From: Isoetes taiwanensis | Taxonomy: Eukaryota > Streptophyta > Lycopodiopsida > Isoetales > Isoetaceae | DNA: 64,000 bases | Direction of reading: 5' to 3' | Assembly (NCBI GenBank): GCA_021234155.1 | Contig: JAJEKV010000045.1 | Span: 6,316,753-6,380,752, forward strand | In this document: piece after piece, positions 1 through 11,500 of the stretch | Layout: each line of letters starts with the position of its first letter | Numbering within the stretch: position 1 is the stretch's first letter | Translations under genes and position numbers: made by a program | The notes under the pieces: model-generated | Told to the model about the DNA's origin: nothing | What the model saw: the letters and a program-made list of their open reading frames with translations, nothing else | Database searches by the model: none

Positions 1-2356
1 ACGAACCAAACTTACATCCATCAATATAACAGAGCAAGAAGTATAAGCATATATCCAGCATTTTATCCCGCTGTAAGGCAGAGATCCGGCATACAGGGCA
101 TAAAGACATCAAGCCGTGGTTTTGAAAGCTGAGGTATCCGTAAGGCCACGTTTGAGCATATCCGAACATCCCAAAGTACCCGGCCATTTTTAATGAGATT
201 TCGGTTTGCCACCAGATGCTGCAGAGGAATCCAAATACAGAATGCCAGTTTCGCCCTCCCCTGAATATAGATCCATAGAAGCAAAATACGCGTAAAACGG
301 CTAAGTAGCCGCTTTAAGCCTCCCGGCCACAATCTGAATGTATCTGTCTCTCAGCTCCTTTAGCGGCCATTTAGGCGCCTTTGCCACTCAGTAAGTAACA
401 GGGAGTTACATCAATACTCCGAGGTGCCTTTATATACTCACCGGTTTTATTTAAGTTATCATTTGTAGCAATGGAAACAAAAACATGTATGTTATTATCA
501 TAGTACGAGCGGACTTCGGATGAGAGCGATATAGTACATTATTATAGAGAAAGAAATGAGAGAGAGATAATCAATATGTTTTTCGGTCCTGACATCCAGC
601 TAGATTATGTGACTTTGAAAATATCAAGGGTTCATAAATAATTTTCAAGCATTAAAGGTCTAATTAACAAACAAATTATGTCCATTGTACTTTTTGGTTT
701 TATATTTCAAATAAGTTTTAGTAAATGTCCCTAAGAAATGGGGAGTTATTATATATGGAGAATGTCCAAGATCACTGGGTAAACATTTCGTTTTCTTTAA
801 TTCATGTCATTTTGAACCATAGCCTCCATATGTACCAAAGTAATCTTAGATGCATCTAGGCATATTGGGTTAAAAATGTCTCCATGCATTTTTTTTCATG
901 CAACCAAATATCCCATGCATTATATGCAACTAGTACTGCCCTTTAGTATAAGGGTCTTTGCAATATAGGTAACCATGGTGCCATTGCATTATAGGCAGCC
1001 ATTACACTATAGAAGAATACACCATTCTGTGAGAGTACGTGACCTCTCCTACAGCGGTATGAGCTTCACAAGTGCTGTAACTAGCTCTTGTGTTGCAACC
1101 GTCTCCAACCTGTTATATATATTTATATTTATATATATATATATATTAAGATGTATAAGATGTATATAGATATATATATACATAAAATATGTAGTCCAGG
1201 AGTATAAGTTTATATCATGCAAAATCTTGTGGGGTCTTTCTTGCTCCCAAAGGTTTTTGCAACTTAATACTGTTGAAATAACACACTCAAGGGATAATTT
1301 TATGCAGTTTTCTTAGTTTTTTAGTTCAAAAAGTTCTAAAATAGTTCTAGATTCTCTGACATTGTAATGCAATGTTAGAGCATAAATTAGTCGAATCCCG
1401 TTGTTATTTTTACTTTTTTTTTCTCTACACACATGCTAACTTCACTTTTAGGCAGCTCAAAAATCGCTACTAAAGGCAAAGGACCCCAAAATGTTATGGA
1501 GACACATGTGTTCAACGAGAAGGAAACTACGTAGTTTGTCCATAGGGGTGCGGAGTAGCAACCCCTCAAAAGTTTACCTATTTCTTTGCAAACGACAAAA
1601 AAAAAGCAAGATAGACAAATACTTCTCAGGGAGAAATGTGCGTGGACGCTTAACCGGCTGGATGATGGAATTGTCTTGAAGACTCTCAACATTGACAAGG
1701 AGCTTGACTATCTTCTCAACAACACTATATTGTGGATTGGTATTGTGCAAGCCCAAAAGACATGATGAATACATCTCCGAGAACAACAAAGAAGCCCATG
1801 TAATCACAGAGCTTCACTACTTCAACTGTTTCTATAGATAAATTTATACTGCATCGTCGGTTGGAACTTCAACTAACCGCATGATTTCCAGTGGATGTAT
1901 TACCATTTGTAACATCATATGATGCAAAAACAATAATTTTTCATTCAAGCGGTTTGTTCAACCTGCCTCCCAATGTCTTTTAAGGTCAATTAGGATGTTT
2001 AGCCAAAATGGTTGTGAAATAGCAAATTTTTGTCTTCTATAAATGTAAATATAAACGTTCTAAGGGATAAGATACAAAAAGCGCCTAATTTTTTTCATAT
2101 GAGTTTGCCCCATAATAAATCTTTGGCTTTTCGTAGTGGTCCTTTTCCCCTCTAAAATGAGATATTTTTCTTTTGTTGTTCTTCTCCCAATGTTAAGTCT
2201 TCCTAAAATGTCTGTTTTCATGACCAGTTTTATAAATCTTTAGACACAAGATAGTAAAAGAGTCCTTTTTTTAGGGGTATTTTAGAATTTTGTAAATTTT
2301 TAGAAGGAATCTTTCAAACGCACTTCTTAAATAAGTGCGTTTCATTTTAAACCTTG
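1..2356. other. AT-rich stretch without recognised gene
   Basis: I see no gene here. All open frames are short, overlap one another on both strands and resemble no family I know. The stretch holds homopolymer runs and one AT dinucleotide tract. It ends where the GC-rich LINE begins near 2357. It may be old intergenic or transposon-derived DNA. Confidence 0.5.
1113..1190. repeat. (TA)n low-complexity tract
   Basis: Alternating T and A with occasional interruptions forms an almost pure AT dinucleotide tract, with a second short TATA run near 1165-1180. It is a simple microsatellite with no coding significance. Confidence 0.85.
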
Positions 2357-3839
2357 TTAAGGGAGAGACATCCTCCATGAAGAAAGAGGCCCTGCCAAGG
2401 CCCACACAGCCAGACGGCTCGGCAAAATTAAAAGCACGCCAGTTCCACGGGGCCCCCTCCGTTGGCAGAACCTTGGGCCGCCATCCAAGCTGAGGTTGAG
2501 GTTAACAAAGGCCATTGCGTGCCTTGAGACGGAGAGATGGAGTCTCCAACATCCCACGTTGCAATGCATGCTTCCAGTGATAGCGTAAACAATAGATCAC
2601 CGAAGTTGGAGACCCAAGCACACCGGGCCGACGACAAAGATCCGCTGGTGCACTTTGAGAGACAAAGAAGATCGGGCAGTGCTCGCAGACATACCTGGGC
2701 TCGATGGGATACCCCGGACGCCGATAGATAGGACAGACCGGCAGCGCGGATACTTGGCACGCCTCACCCGCGATCGAGGTTGATGAGGCCAATGTCATGG
2801 CACGGCTGCGGCAATGTGCCACACTCTAGTTGAAGTTGAGGAGGCTACCATCGCGAAGACAGAGGCCGCGCCGCCTTTGAGGTTAACGAGGCAAAGATCG
2901 AAATTTCGGAGAAGGATTTGGCACGGGACCGGAAATGCAAAGCAGCCCGACCGTCATTGCCTTCAGAAGGTAAGGGCCTCCAGCAGAGGCGCATGAACAA
3001 TGGTGGCACCGCAGATGCGGGAGATGGCAAGACAGACCAAGCCTTGCAAGAGCCGAAGCCTGCGCATCAGAGAACGTGGTCGCAGACATGACACACCGTG
3101 TCGCAAGCCCAACAACCCGCAAGACGCCAACGGGGTCACCGTCAACATGAACGCCGGCAGCCGCAGCCTCGCCTCGCCGTATCATCATCACGCCACCACC
3201 ACCCGTAGTGGGCCAGTGCCCCATCGGACGCCGAGTTCCAGCGGAGCGCAGCGACGAGCCACAACCCGGTAGTTCTGGGCCTACCAAGAGCCGAGATAAT
3301 CTCACCCAAGATACACACACGCATCCTTACGATGACGCTTCGTCCAGACTCGCTCAGTTATGCACCAGCCCGGCAGGGGTCCAGCCGAATGTGCCACGTA
3401 CCGAAGTCGAGGTGTTCACGGTTCTGCCGGATGCACGAGTTCAAGAGGCCATCTTTGCTGACAGGGCAAAAGTTACTAAAGGCACATCTCTCAGTATGTG
3501 AGCGGGATCTTACTTCCAAAGGTAACAGAGGCACGCAAGAGGGAGTCCGCCCGGTCGGGGGCGCCGCTAGCCGCTAAAATCTTTGCGGTGCACCTGCCTG
3601 GCCGCCCGCTTCACGATCCTCGCAAGAACTTGCCCCTACAACTGAAGCTCAAGCCTCACAACCAATCGGCCCTGGCGCCAGCTTCGCTTGCTGTCTGTCC
3701 GCCTCATAGAATCCAAGCTCGATCTGCTCACGCTGGTCCATCTCAGGACACACACTACACAAGCATCTCCTCCACTCAATAGGAATTGTGCCTCAGGGTG
3801 GTGGTCAGAACTGTGAGGATTCCTGAGGGCAGGTAGGGT

Positions 3840-4690
3840 GATAGCCTCAATTGATGGCCGTGGACATGGACCTCATCTTCCTCATAGAGACATGGGAACA
3901 CCAGTGCCATCTGCCCGTCATCTGCCATGGTACCCGGCATTTTTAGGTGTTCAATGGTTGTGCGGGGAGATGTGGGCACGGTGGGGTTACTTGCTACTAC
4001 CCGCAGCCTTGGCACATTTGGTTTCCCTCCGAAAGACCAAGCCGGACATAACCGCTACTTGTGGATCCGGAGTGCACCACCCTCGGCGGAGATCCTCTCT
4101 TCCTAGCTGCTTGCTACTTTCCCCATCTAGAGTCCCTTCTATCACAACCATCCGGAGGTGGGCCGGGATGGACCCGTATGTCGATCTATATGATGACATA
4201 CAGCGGCCAAGCGGATGGGCGAGTCATGCTCGCTTGGAGACTTCAATGCGCGGGGGGTGGAAACAAGCCATGCGGGCCGGACCCCTCACGGATGGCGTCG
4301 CTGCGGTTGCGTCCCGCGCAGGCGGCTTGCACACGGCACTTTCGGGATGACCGTCGGTCACCCGCCCGGCGGTTTGCTCCCGATGTGCGGTATCTTTGAC
4401 CGCTCATATGCAATGGCCTACCACAATGGCCCTCTTTCCCACGGGTACACTTGCGACAGGACAATCATGGCGGCCGGAACTAGTGTCGTGGATTATGTCA
4501 TAGTGGGTCTGCGCAGATGTACACCTTGTCAGCCATTTTTCACGTCGGCTAAGACGGACAGTCCGGGGCGGCCGACTTCGAGATCACCTCCCACTCTATG
4601 TGAAGGCGGCTTGGCGGCCGCTATAACCCCCTCAAGCGGTACCTTGCCGACCTCTGTTAGCGCTTTTGGATTATGAGCGGTGAGGAGCTT
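3840..4690 (+). pseudogene. LINE APE-type endonuclease remnant
   Basis: Frame-shifted pieces match the LINE endonuclease fold. A DLIFLIETWE-like segment near the start corresponds to the strand around the catalytic glutamate. A DPYVDLYDDIQ segment lies near 4170-4200, the GDFNAR motif is at about 4234-4251, and a SVVDYVIVG segment at about 4485-4508 corresponds to the conserved C-terminal strand. In an active element this domain nicks target DNA at the start of target-primed reverse transcription. Here the pieces lie in different frames, so it is inactive. The pairing with the downstream RT fixes orientation and class. Confidence 0.75.
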
Positions 4691-5499
4691 CTGTTGACAT
4701 GCGCGAAGCCCTCCCGAGGATTCTGGCGGGCCCACACCCCGGAGGCGGGCAAGCCGGCAACCGGTTGAGCTCACCCACCCCAGAGATCGAGGCCGCAACC
4801 TTCCCGTAGCGGATGGTTTGATGCTGAAAGTGTAAGAACGCGCCAACGCGCACTCGGCCTCATCGTGGATCAGGAACCTGAAGCTCGGGCCACCAGCCAT
4901 TCTTGTGCCTTCCTCAAGGAAACAAAGGCAAAATACCGGCAAGGCACCAAGGAGAAATGTTAGGCCTACTAGACGGGCCCGTGAACTTTACGTCGCACGC
5001 CGGGTACCTGCAGTGCCCGCAAAGCCCTCCACGGGGAACATCAGGCGGTGCAATGGGGCAGCGTACCGCAACAGGCTTTATGATCCCGGGAACACGGACG
5101 ATGTTCCCCGCAATATGGCCCACCGGTGATCCGCGAAGAAGATGTCGAAGAGGGGTCAGAACGCGCCTAATGGGAAGGCATCGACTTGGATGGCGACCGG
5201 CGTAGTTGCTCAAGTGGGCGTGAAACAGCCATGGTGCCCGGGCCCCGCTGCGACCGTTCAACAGTAGCCGCAAGAGGGTTTTTCCGGGCCATGGACCACC
5301 AGCGAGGTTGTTCCGATCTACAAAGCGGGGACCCACACCGTCCAACCACTCTGAACCATCATGGTCGCCCGATTGTTTGCCAAGGCGCGGCGGGCATTCT
5401 CGAACAGCAATGGTAGCCGGGATGGGTAGGGGCGGCCGTCGGGGCACTTTACCCGTGGGCTTCGACCCAACATTCGACCATTGATCACATCTTCACACT

Positions 5500-6260
5500 C
5501 GTGGCCCCCAGTGGTGACGCCAGAACCGCCGTCAGGAGGACCCACATCTTTGTTTGTGGACTTTGCAAAAGCTTTCGACCACATTACCGGGAAAAGTTGT
5601 GGGCAAGATTGCACCATCCGGGGCTCCCTATGGATCTGCAACGCATGCAGTGTACAGACTTGTCGCACGAGCTGCACAGCCGCATGCAACCCGGAAGGGC
5701 GGTCATTTGCGGTAGCATTGGAGTTAGGCAAAGGTTGTCCTCTCTCACCCACACTCTTTGGACTTTACATTGACCGGTTGGAAGCCCGGCTTGCCGCCAA
5801 TGGGGGACTATCTGACTCTTGCACCAAGTCATCCGGCAGCTCATCTATGCGGATGATGTGGAACTCTTGGCCCATACACCGGAGGGCATGCTGGCACACC
5901 TAGATGCCACGGACACATTCTCCGAGGCAGCGGACATGCGTGTCAACCCGCCAAGACTAAGGTGGTCCTCATATCCTCCTCACATCTAGCACCTCCTGGC
6001 TCACTTATGTCGGATGGTAGAGGTTACACCCGCCTACAAGTACACGGGGTGGAATTTCCGTCCTCAATGTATTGGGATGCATCCATTCGCCTTGGTGACC
6101 CGAGGTTGGAAAGCGTTATAGACAATGCAAAACAATAGTCCGCCAGCCAGATGATGGGGGCTACCAAATACATTTGTTCCCGGGCACGGGTGGAGCCAAT
6201 CCTCTGTATGGGGTCGAGGTGTGGGGCCCGCTGGTGTCTTTGGCGACTTGGAACGACTTA
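5500..6260 (+). pseudogene. LINE reverse transcriptase remnant
   Basis: The RT core is recognisable. VDFAKAFDHI starts near 5556 and carries the first catalytic aspartate. GKGCPLSPTLFGLYID lies near 5730-5780. The catalytic YADD box is intact at 5846-5857, followed by VELLAHTPEGM. Further on, a YGVEVWGPLVS segment near 6205-6240 matches the block that follows RT in this LINE group. The first block and GCPLSP share a frame, while YADD lies in another, so at least one frameshift sits between them. Confidence 0.85.
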
Positions 6261-7158
6261 GAGCAGGTCGAGGAGGGCATTTTTGACGGGCACTTGGGGT
6301 CAAGCCCTCGCCCATATCGATCTTGTTGCGGGACCCGTGATTCATGCTCCCGCGCAGCATGCGACCCTCGATAGACACATTGTTTATTTCCGAAGGTGGC
6401 GGCAAAGGCGACACTTTCCCATCCGCTTGCCAGCTACCCGTGGCGATGAGCCCGCCAGCGACTCCGGGGCTTGTTGGAAGGACAAGAGAGCCCAGTCGGC
6501 TGCTTTGAGGAACGTAGACCCACATAGGTGCGCCGAGGCGCACATGAGGCCGTAGGGATAGGCTGAGGGGGTACTTGGACTCTTGTTTCTGGGAAGCTCG
6601 GGACCACCATGCTGCAGCAGGTAAAGGTGGCACACTACAAAAGCGGCACATAAACCCCACAGTTGGAAGCGGCTCTACGTTCTCGGTTGCCCATGAAGAA
6701 GCGGATCATCGCATCCATTCAAACGAGGGCCCCACCATCTTCGGCCAGGCGGATCGATGGGTTGGAGCCGCGCGGGACCGTCTTTTTGTCGGTGTTGCCC
6801 GCGGGGGTTGTTGAGGATGAAAGCCATGCCTTCGAGCTGTATCAACCTATAACAGATTGGGCTCGCTACATTTCTATTGGTGCGACCGGTGCGCCCCCGA
6901 CTGAGCTACTCGATGCTGGCCGTCGGTTAATCCCTTAGCTCCTACCTCCGGGGAGGTTTTGGATCTGGACTCACCTACCCAGGCGCCTACACGTGCCGGG
7001 CATTCATATATATGTATATTTATGCGGTACCCGGCAGCTTGTTGTTCGCGATGGTTTTCCCCTCCTAAGGGGGTTTTAATCCGGGTAACAGTTTTTAGCT
7101 TCTTTTTACTGTAATTTGGGTCCCATAGGCCGATTGGCCTCCGTGGACGATAAAAGAA

Positions 7159-7189
7159 CCTTCCTTCCTTCCTTCCTTCCTTCCTTCCT
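7159..7189 (+). repeat. (CCTT)n tail of the LINE
   Basis: About seven tandem CCTT units lie immediately after the LINE 3' UTR. LINEs may end in poly(A) or in a short tandem repeat, and this position fits a 3' tail. It could also be an independent microsatellite. Confidence 0.7.
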
Positions 7190-7784
7190 ACACCTGAGGA
7201 AAAAGCTTTTAATCAAAAGAGTCATTTTTCTTTGGATGGACCATTGGTTCTAAGGACCTTATCTAAGGGTCGCTGAAATATCTAAGGGTCGAGAAAATAT
7301 TATCACGGCATCAAGCCTATAATAGGAAAAGGTGACCATTTAACTAAAAGGAGGAAAACCTTTAATAAAGGTGGACGTAGAAGCTAATAAAACGAGAGCC
7401 TTTTTATCCACAAATTTTTTGCGTAGGATGTTCATAGCCTCTCTCTCCTCGGCCAGATCTTCTCTGATTATCATGTTCATAGAATATCCTAAGGTGGCCT
7501 ACTCTTTCATAATGATCAGACATGTTGTGAACACATGTTATACCTCAGGTTGTCACATTTTATATACATGTTTATGAAGTGTATTCCATCAAATTTCTTA
7601 AATACAATTCCTTAGCAGAAAATGTGATACTAAGTGCTCCTTTATAATCTGATACCAAAGAACTGGTTGACCAACATGGTGTCATACCATCATTGCTTCC
7701 ATAAGCATGGGGGATAATGATCTATGATACAGAAGTTCCAAGCAGAAAAGTATCAAGCCATCCTTTTATATCAGTGCTTCTTAC

Positions 7785-9057
7785 ATTAAAGGAGGCACCA
7801 ATATGGTCAAAATGTGTGGAAGTAGTGATATTGTCCACAGACTGCATTGAAAAACCATAAACTCCAACTTTAGGAAATAAACATCCATTTAATTGAACTC
7901 GAAAGAAATTTACGTCTTTGAGCTCGTAGTAACCACTTGCCTCAAAATCTGCTTGGGACCACCGTGAGCTGTATCTGAAGTTTCCTCATCTTCGAGAGCA
8001 TTCAAAGGAGGAGGAACAATTTCATCAACTGCTTGCTTTCCTGCGCTATATTCACAGATAAAGCTTTAAAATTTCCATTCATTGCTATGAATTTAGGAAC
8101 AATGGAAGCTTACCTTAAAGAGTGTGTTAAAGGTTTGGCCTACTCTCACTTCCTCCGTGCTGCAAGAGTTTGAGTAGGTAATGCTTTAATAATCATAGCT
8201 ACTTTTATACAAAAAAACTAGAGTTAATACCCATTACAAAGAGCAGTCTAGATTGTTTAAATGAGATCTACCATGTACATAATAAGTTGATTCTCCCTGG
8301 CGCTTGCCATTACCTCACTCAGACCAATACGTACGCTCTAAATATGCAAATAAACTTAAAAATACGCATAACAGGCAGGCTAACTTAGGAACAAATCAAA
8401 TCGATTTTCAATTGTCTAGTACTCATATTATCATCCTTAACGCCAAGGCATAAGATAGGTATAATTAATCTGTCATCTAACTTCCGGACAAGTTCACCAA
8501 CTGAACAACTTGCAACATGTCGAATAAGAATAATATTTATTAAACCATGGATATTGATCAGCTAGCCAGTTTCTAGGGAGAACATACCCGGCTTCTTTCA
8601 AAGGACTCATATCCAAGTGGGACAATTGAAGTTGACATTAACACGAGCAAAATCTCTTTCAATGTCTTGATAGTATTTGCTACAACAGCGTGGAGGGCAG
8701 CCTTCAATTCATTGAATAAGTCACAAATATGAAATCAAACTTAGGATAATAGATTAGTATTAAAACTATTAGCAGAAATTAATATGAAAATTGTGACCTC
8801 ACCTGCCAAGTACTTAAGCTGACATCAATATATACAGCATCAAGGACTTTATTCCTCCAATCTTTTCAAAGCACATCAACAATTGGCCAGGTGCTCTGTG
8901 CTTGCTCCTTCATCATCATGCCTTCTAATACAACTTTACCTGATGTCCCTGCAACCTTAAAAAACAGATCACCAAGAAGTTCTATGGACCTTTGTCTTAT
9001 GCGCCAATGATCATGAAACAGCCATGCTCAATAGCTGGCAGGAAAAGTGGCAGTGAT
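7785..9057 (-). pseudogene. GCN1 (translational activator) gene fragment, six exons
   Basis: Read on the minus strand, six successive blocks match consecutive parts of plant GCN1, the HEAT-repeat ribosome-associated activator of the eIF2-alpha kinase GCN2. Exons: 9057-8803 (contains HWRIRQRSIELLGDL and KVAGTSGK), 8701-8588 (ANTIKTLKEI), about 8525-8425 (VGELVRKL), about 8195-8114 (EVRVGQTFNTLFK), 8047-7941 (AVDEIVPPPLNALEDEE) and 7841-7785 (LLPHILTILVP). Most are bounded by AG acceptors and GT donors; the fifth has a GC donor in the consensus AGGCAAGT. Exon order matches the family. A frameshift and an in-frame TGA in the first exon, damaged splice sites and the absence of the rest of this roughly 2,600-residue protein show a pseudogene fragment. 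Retained introns point to DNA-level duplication or capture by a transposon, not retrocopying. Confidence 0.85.
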
Positions 9058-9670
9058 CTACAAATAACATGATTATGCAATAAGATATGTATAATGTAAA
9101 TAAGGTACAGTATATTGCCAGAGTAATCCCATTAACGATCATCCGACGGCTGCACTCCATTAGATAATAAAAGATCATCCTAAAGAGGTGGAAAAAAATG
9201 AAAGAAGCAAGCATGCATCCTGGAGATAATCGAATGAGTATATGCCTCAGTTCGCTCATATATTTGCAGTGCTGACATGTTTCAGCTTGTTATAATAAAA
9301 AGCAATATGCTGCGGCCATAATATTTATTGACATAGTTCTTTTTTTATGCAAGCTTACCTAATGTTTCTTGCCTACAATGAATAACTAGAACCGGCTCGG
9401 AGTCTAGTTTTCGAATAGGTGTGGCGCTTCCCATAATTCATTTGTATGAGAGAGTAACGTCCGAAAATGTGACAAGGAGTCACAGATCACTGCTAAGCGA
9501 CATCACAGATTTGCAATTGCTTTTTAATCTGTGGCTGCTTGGAGTAGCGAGATTAGTCTAGAAGGCTAGTAAGCCAGAGCCAGAGCTTTATATTCACTAT
9601 AGTGCATTCTATTTGCTATAACCCAGTGGATCCAGTTGGGCAGTAAATTCACACAGTCCCTTCCCCATTT

Positions 9671-9712
9671 GCCCCTAACCCCTTCCCTCTTGCCCCTAAC
9701 CCCTTCCCTCTT
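9671..9712. repeat. 21-bp C-rich tandem repeat, two copies
   Basis: The unit GCCCCTAACCCCTTCCCTCTT occurs twice without mismatch, followed by diverged partial copies up to about 9750. It contains a CCCTAACC-like string but is not a telomere array. Confidence 0.8.
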
Positions 9713-10462
9713 GCCCCTTTGAAAATCCCCTTGCCACTCCCCCTTTGCCCCTTTTCAACATGTTCTTTGTAAATTTTGTGAACTTCCTCAGCTCATTGTT
9801 TGTAAATATTGTGGGAATTAACATGAACTAGTTTTGTTGTATGATGTGAAAATCTTAGTGATATTTGATATGGTGGTGCTCGGGGGAGTGGCTGTGGAGC
9901 AAGAGCAAAGCGAAAACCTCTAAGCCAAGCCTTCTCATCAAGTATTTAAGTTAAATAACCTATTTCTACGGTTGATATTTAAGGTTAGGGACCTAGGTGT
10001 TAAAATAAGACCTTTGATAAAAGGTAAAGCCTTTAAGTTAAAGAAAGCCATCGAAGGCTTTTCAAAAAGGCTTATAACAGACCCGCTGATTATAAAAGGG
10101 GGCATCATCAAACAATTGGGACAATAGCAATCAACCCGACAATAAATCGGCAACAAATCGGCCTGCTACAGTAGCTTCTGTACCGGTACTTTGGCGATTC
10201 AGCTTCAGCGACCATCTCCGACTACCTGCGACTTCAGATAAATCTGTAATTGAGGATCCGAAGGCCTCCATCTAGTTCTTGGATTCCTCCTATTCTTTAC
10301 TCTAGAGTCTATCAGTTCTTTTGGTGTTTTATCCAGATCCTATCCAAGCCATTCTATTAAGTAATTTCCTTCCTTTTGTATTTGTGATCTTTCTTGTGTT
10401 CAATTGAATCCCCTTAAGCCAATCCTTTCCAAAACTCAGTCTTTCTCTGGAATTCTCTCGCT

Positions 10463-10492
10463 CAGGACAACCCAGGACAACCCAGGACAACC
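10463..10492. repeat. 10-bp tandem repeat, three copies
   Basis: CAGGACAACC is repeated three times and followed by CAGTTGGGTGG. It sits after a T-rich leader-like segment. No function is apparent. Confidence 0.85.
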
Positions 10493-10601
10493 CAGTTGGG
10501 TGGTGAGCTTAGCCTTGGAGGCTGGATTTTGTTATTTGAGTTGTCTTTTGTTTGTTTGATCCCATTCAGAAATTATTGTTTTGCCTAAAGATTTTTTAAT
10601 C

Positions 10602-10780
10602 ATATCACTACCATAAATTGATATTGGAATTATTGGAGAGTAAAGTGTGATTAATGTGAACATTGTTAATAGTCTACCCTAGAACTGATTATATCACTAT
10701 CATAAATTGATATTGGAATTATTGGAGAGTAAAATGTGATTAATGTGAACATTGTTAATAGTCTACCCTAGAACTGATTA
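10602..10780. repeat. 89-bp tandem duplication
   Basis: Two head-to-tail copies of an 89-bp AT-rich unit start at 10602 and 10691. They differ by only a few substitutions, for example ACC/ATC near the start and AGTG/AATG in the middle, so the duplication is recent. Confidence 0.92.
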
Positions 10781-11013
10781 CACAATTATATTATTCTTCC
10801 ACATCCGATTAGACATCGAAACTAACAAAAATCAAAACCACTAGCACAATTGAGGGAGGTGATAAAACATAAACTTGCAACTATGGAAGGCAATATAATT
10901 TGTACGTCTCTAAAGCCTTTCCTATCTTAAGGTTTGTTTGTTTCACCATCCAAATTGCTTTGTGTTAAAATAGAAAGCCTGGAGAAAAATGATGGAGGCT
11001 TTTAAACGGAAGG

Positions 11014-11500
11014 CATATCAATCTATTTCTTAGATCAACAGAGATATTAAATGTTGCAAGAGCAAGAGCTATAAATCCCACTATATTGAGGCCTTGGTTT
11101 TTAGGTCTAAAGGAGATTTATAATGTCTTTAACTTTGATCCAACACACATTTGGAATGTCCACGAGACATGTATATAAGCTGGTAAAGTGAAGGGCATGA
11201 AAGTAATTGCAAAGAAGGGTGTCAATGCAGTACATGAAATGGGGATGAAGAATAGAGAGTGGGTAACAATTTTTGTATGCGCCAATGCTGCAGGTGAGGT
11301 ATGATGCCTTCCTATTACATTTTTAAAGGTTTTAGACTTGAAGGAAACCATGTTTTGAACTGCGAGGTAGGTGCTCATGGATGACTAGTGAGTTGTTCAA
11401 GCTTTGGATTACTGAGCACTTTCAATCCAAAGTACCTGGTGGCATTTAACCTGAGAGTTCATTCATATACAGTGACATTTTTGCATGTGGACTACCCACC
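11014..11500 (+). pseudogene. pogo-type (DDE_1 / CENP-B-like) transposase relic
   Basis: One frame reads through ARARAINPTILRPWF, FDPTHIWNVHET, KVIAKKGVNAVHEMG and WVTIFVCANAAGE. These match the start of the DDE_1 domain found in pogo/Jerky-type DNA transposases. The usual catalytic box is WNVDET, and here the aspartate is histidine. After a frameshift near 11302 the continuation has YYIFKGFRLEG, and after another it has WMTSELFKLWITEHF, then GGI, a stop and PESS, which correspond to the region before the second catalytic aspartate. In-frame stops (near 11176 and 11302), the frameshifts and the lost aspartate make it dead. No terminal inverted repeats or TA duplication were found. Such transposases were also domesticated repeatedly, but this copy is too damaged for that. 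Confidence 0.8.

Larger units (their letters stand above)
2357..7190 (+). mobile_element. Decayed L1-type LINE with a TTCC-repeat tail
   Basis: A GC-rich block of about 4.8 kb stands out against AT-rich flanks. In 5' to 3' order it holds an unrecognised ORF1-like region (about 2500-3800), an APE-type endonuclease remnant (about 3840-4680), a reverse transcriptase remnant (about 5500-6260), a 3' UTR with a C-run/G-run hairpin near 7058-7085, and a (CCTT)n tail. Every domain is split over all three forward frames by short indels, so it cannot encode a working protein. The RT signature with GCPLSPTLFGLYID is, as I recall, typical of LINEs common in green algae and early land plants. The 5' boundary is inferred from the composition change only, and I saw no clear target-site duplication. 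Confidence 0.8.
9060..11010. other. Unassigned interval with short repeats
   Basis: No gene is recognised. It contains a 50-bp stretch at about 9385-9435 that is an inverted copy of about 19205-19260, two copies of a 21-bp C-rich unit at 9671-9712, and a block at about 9900-10500 that reads like an LTR leader with three copies of CAGGACAACC at 10463-10492. LTR ends and a primer-binding site could not be confirmed, so the LTR idea is only a guess. Confidence 0.4.

Noticed and set aside
2428-3330. Long minus-strand ORFs in the LINE 5' region
   Set aside because: They are antisense to the LINE and match no family; GC-rich DNA gives few stops.
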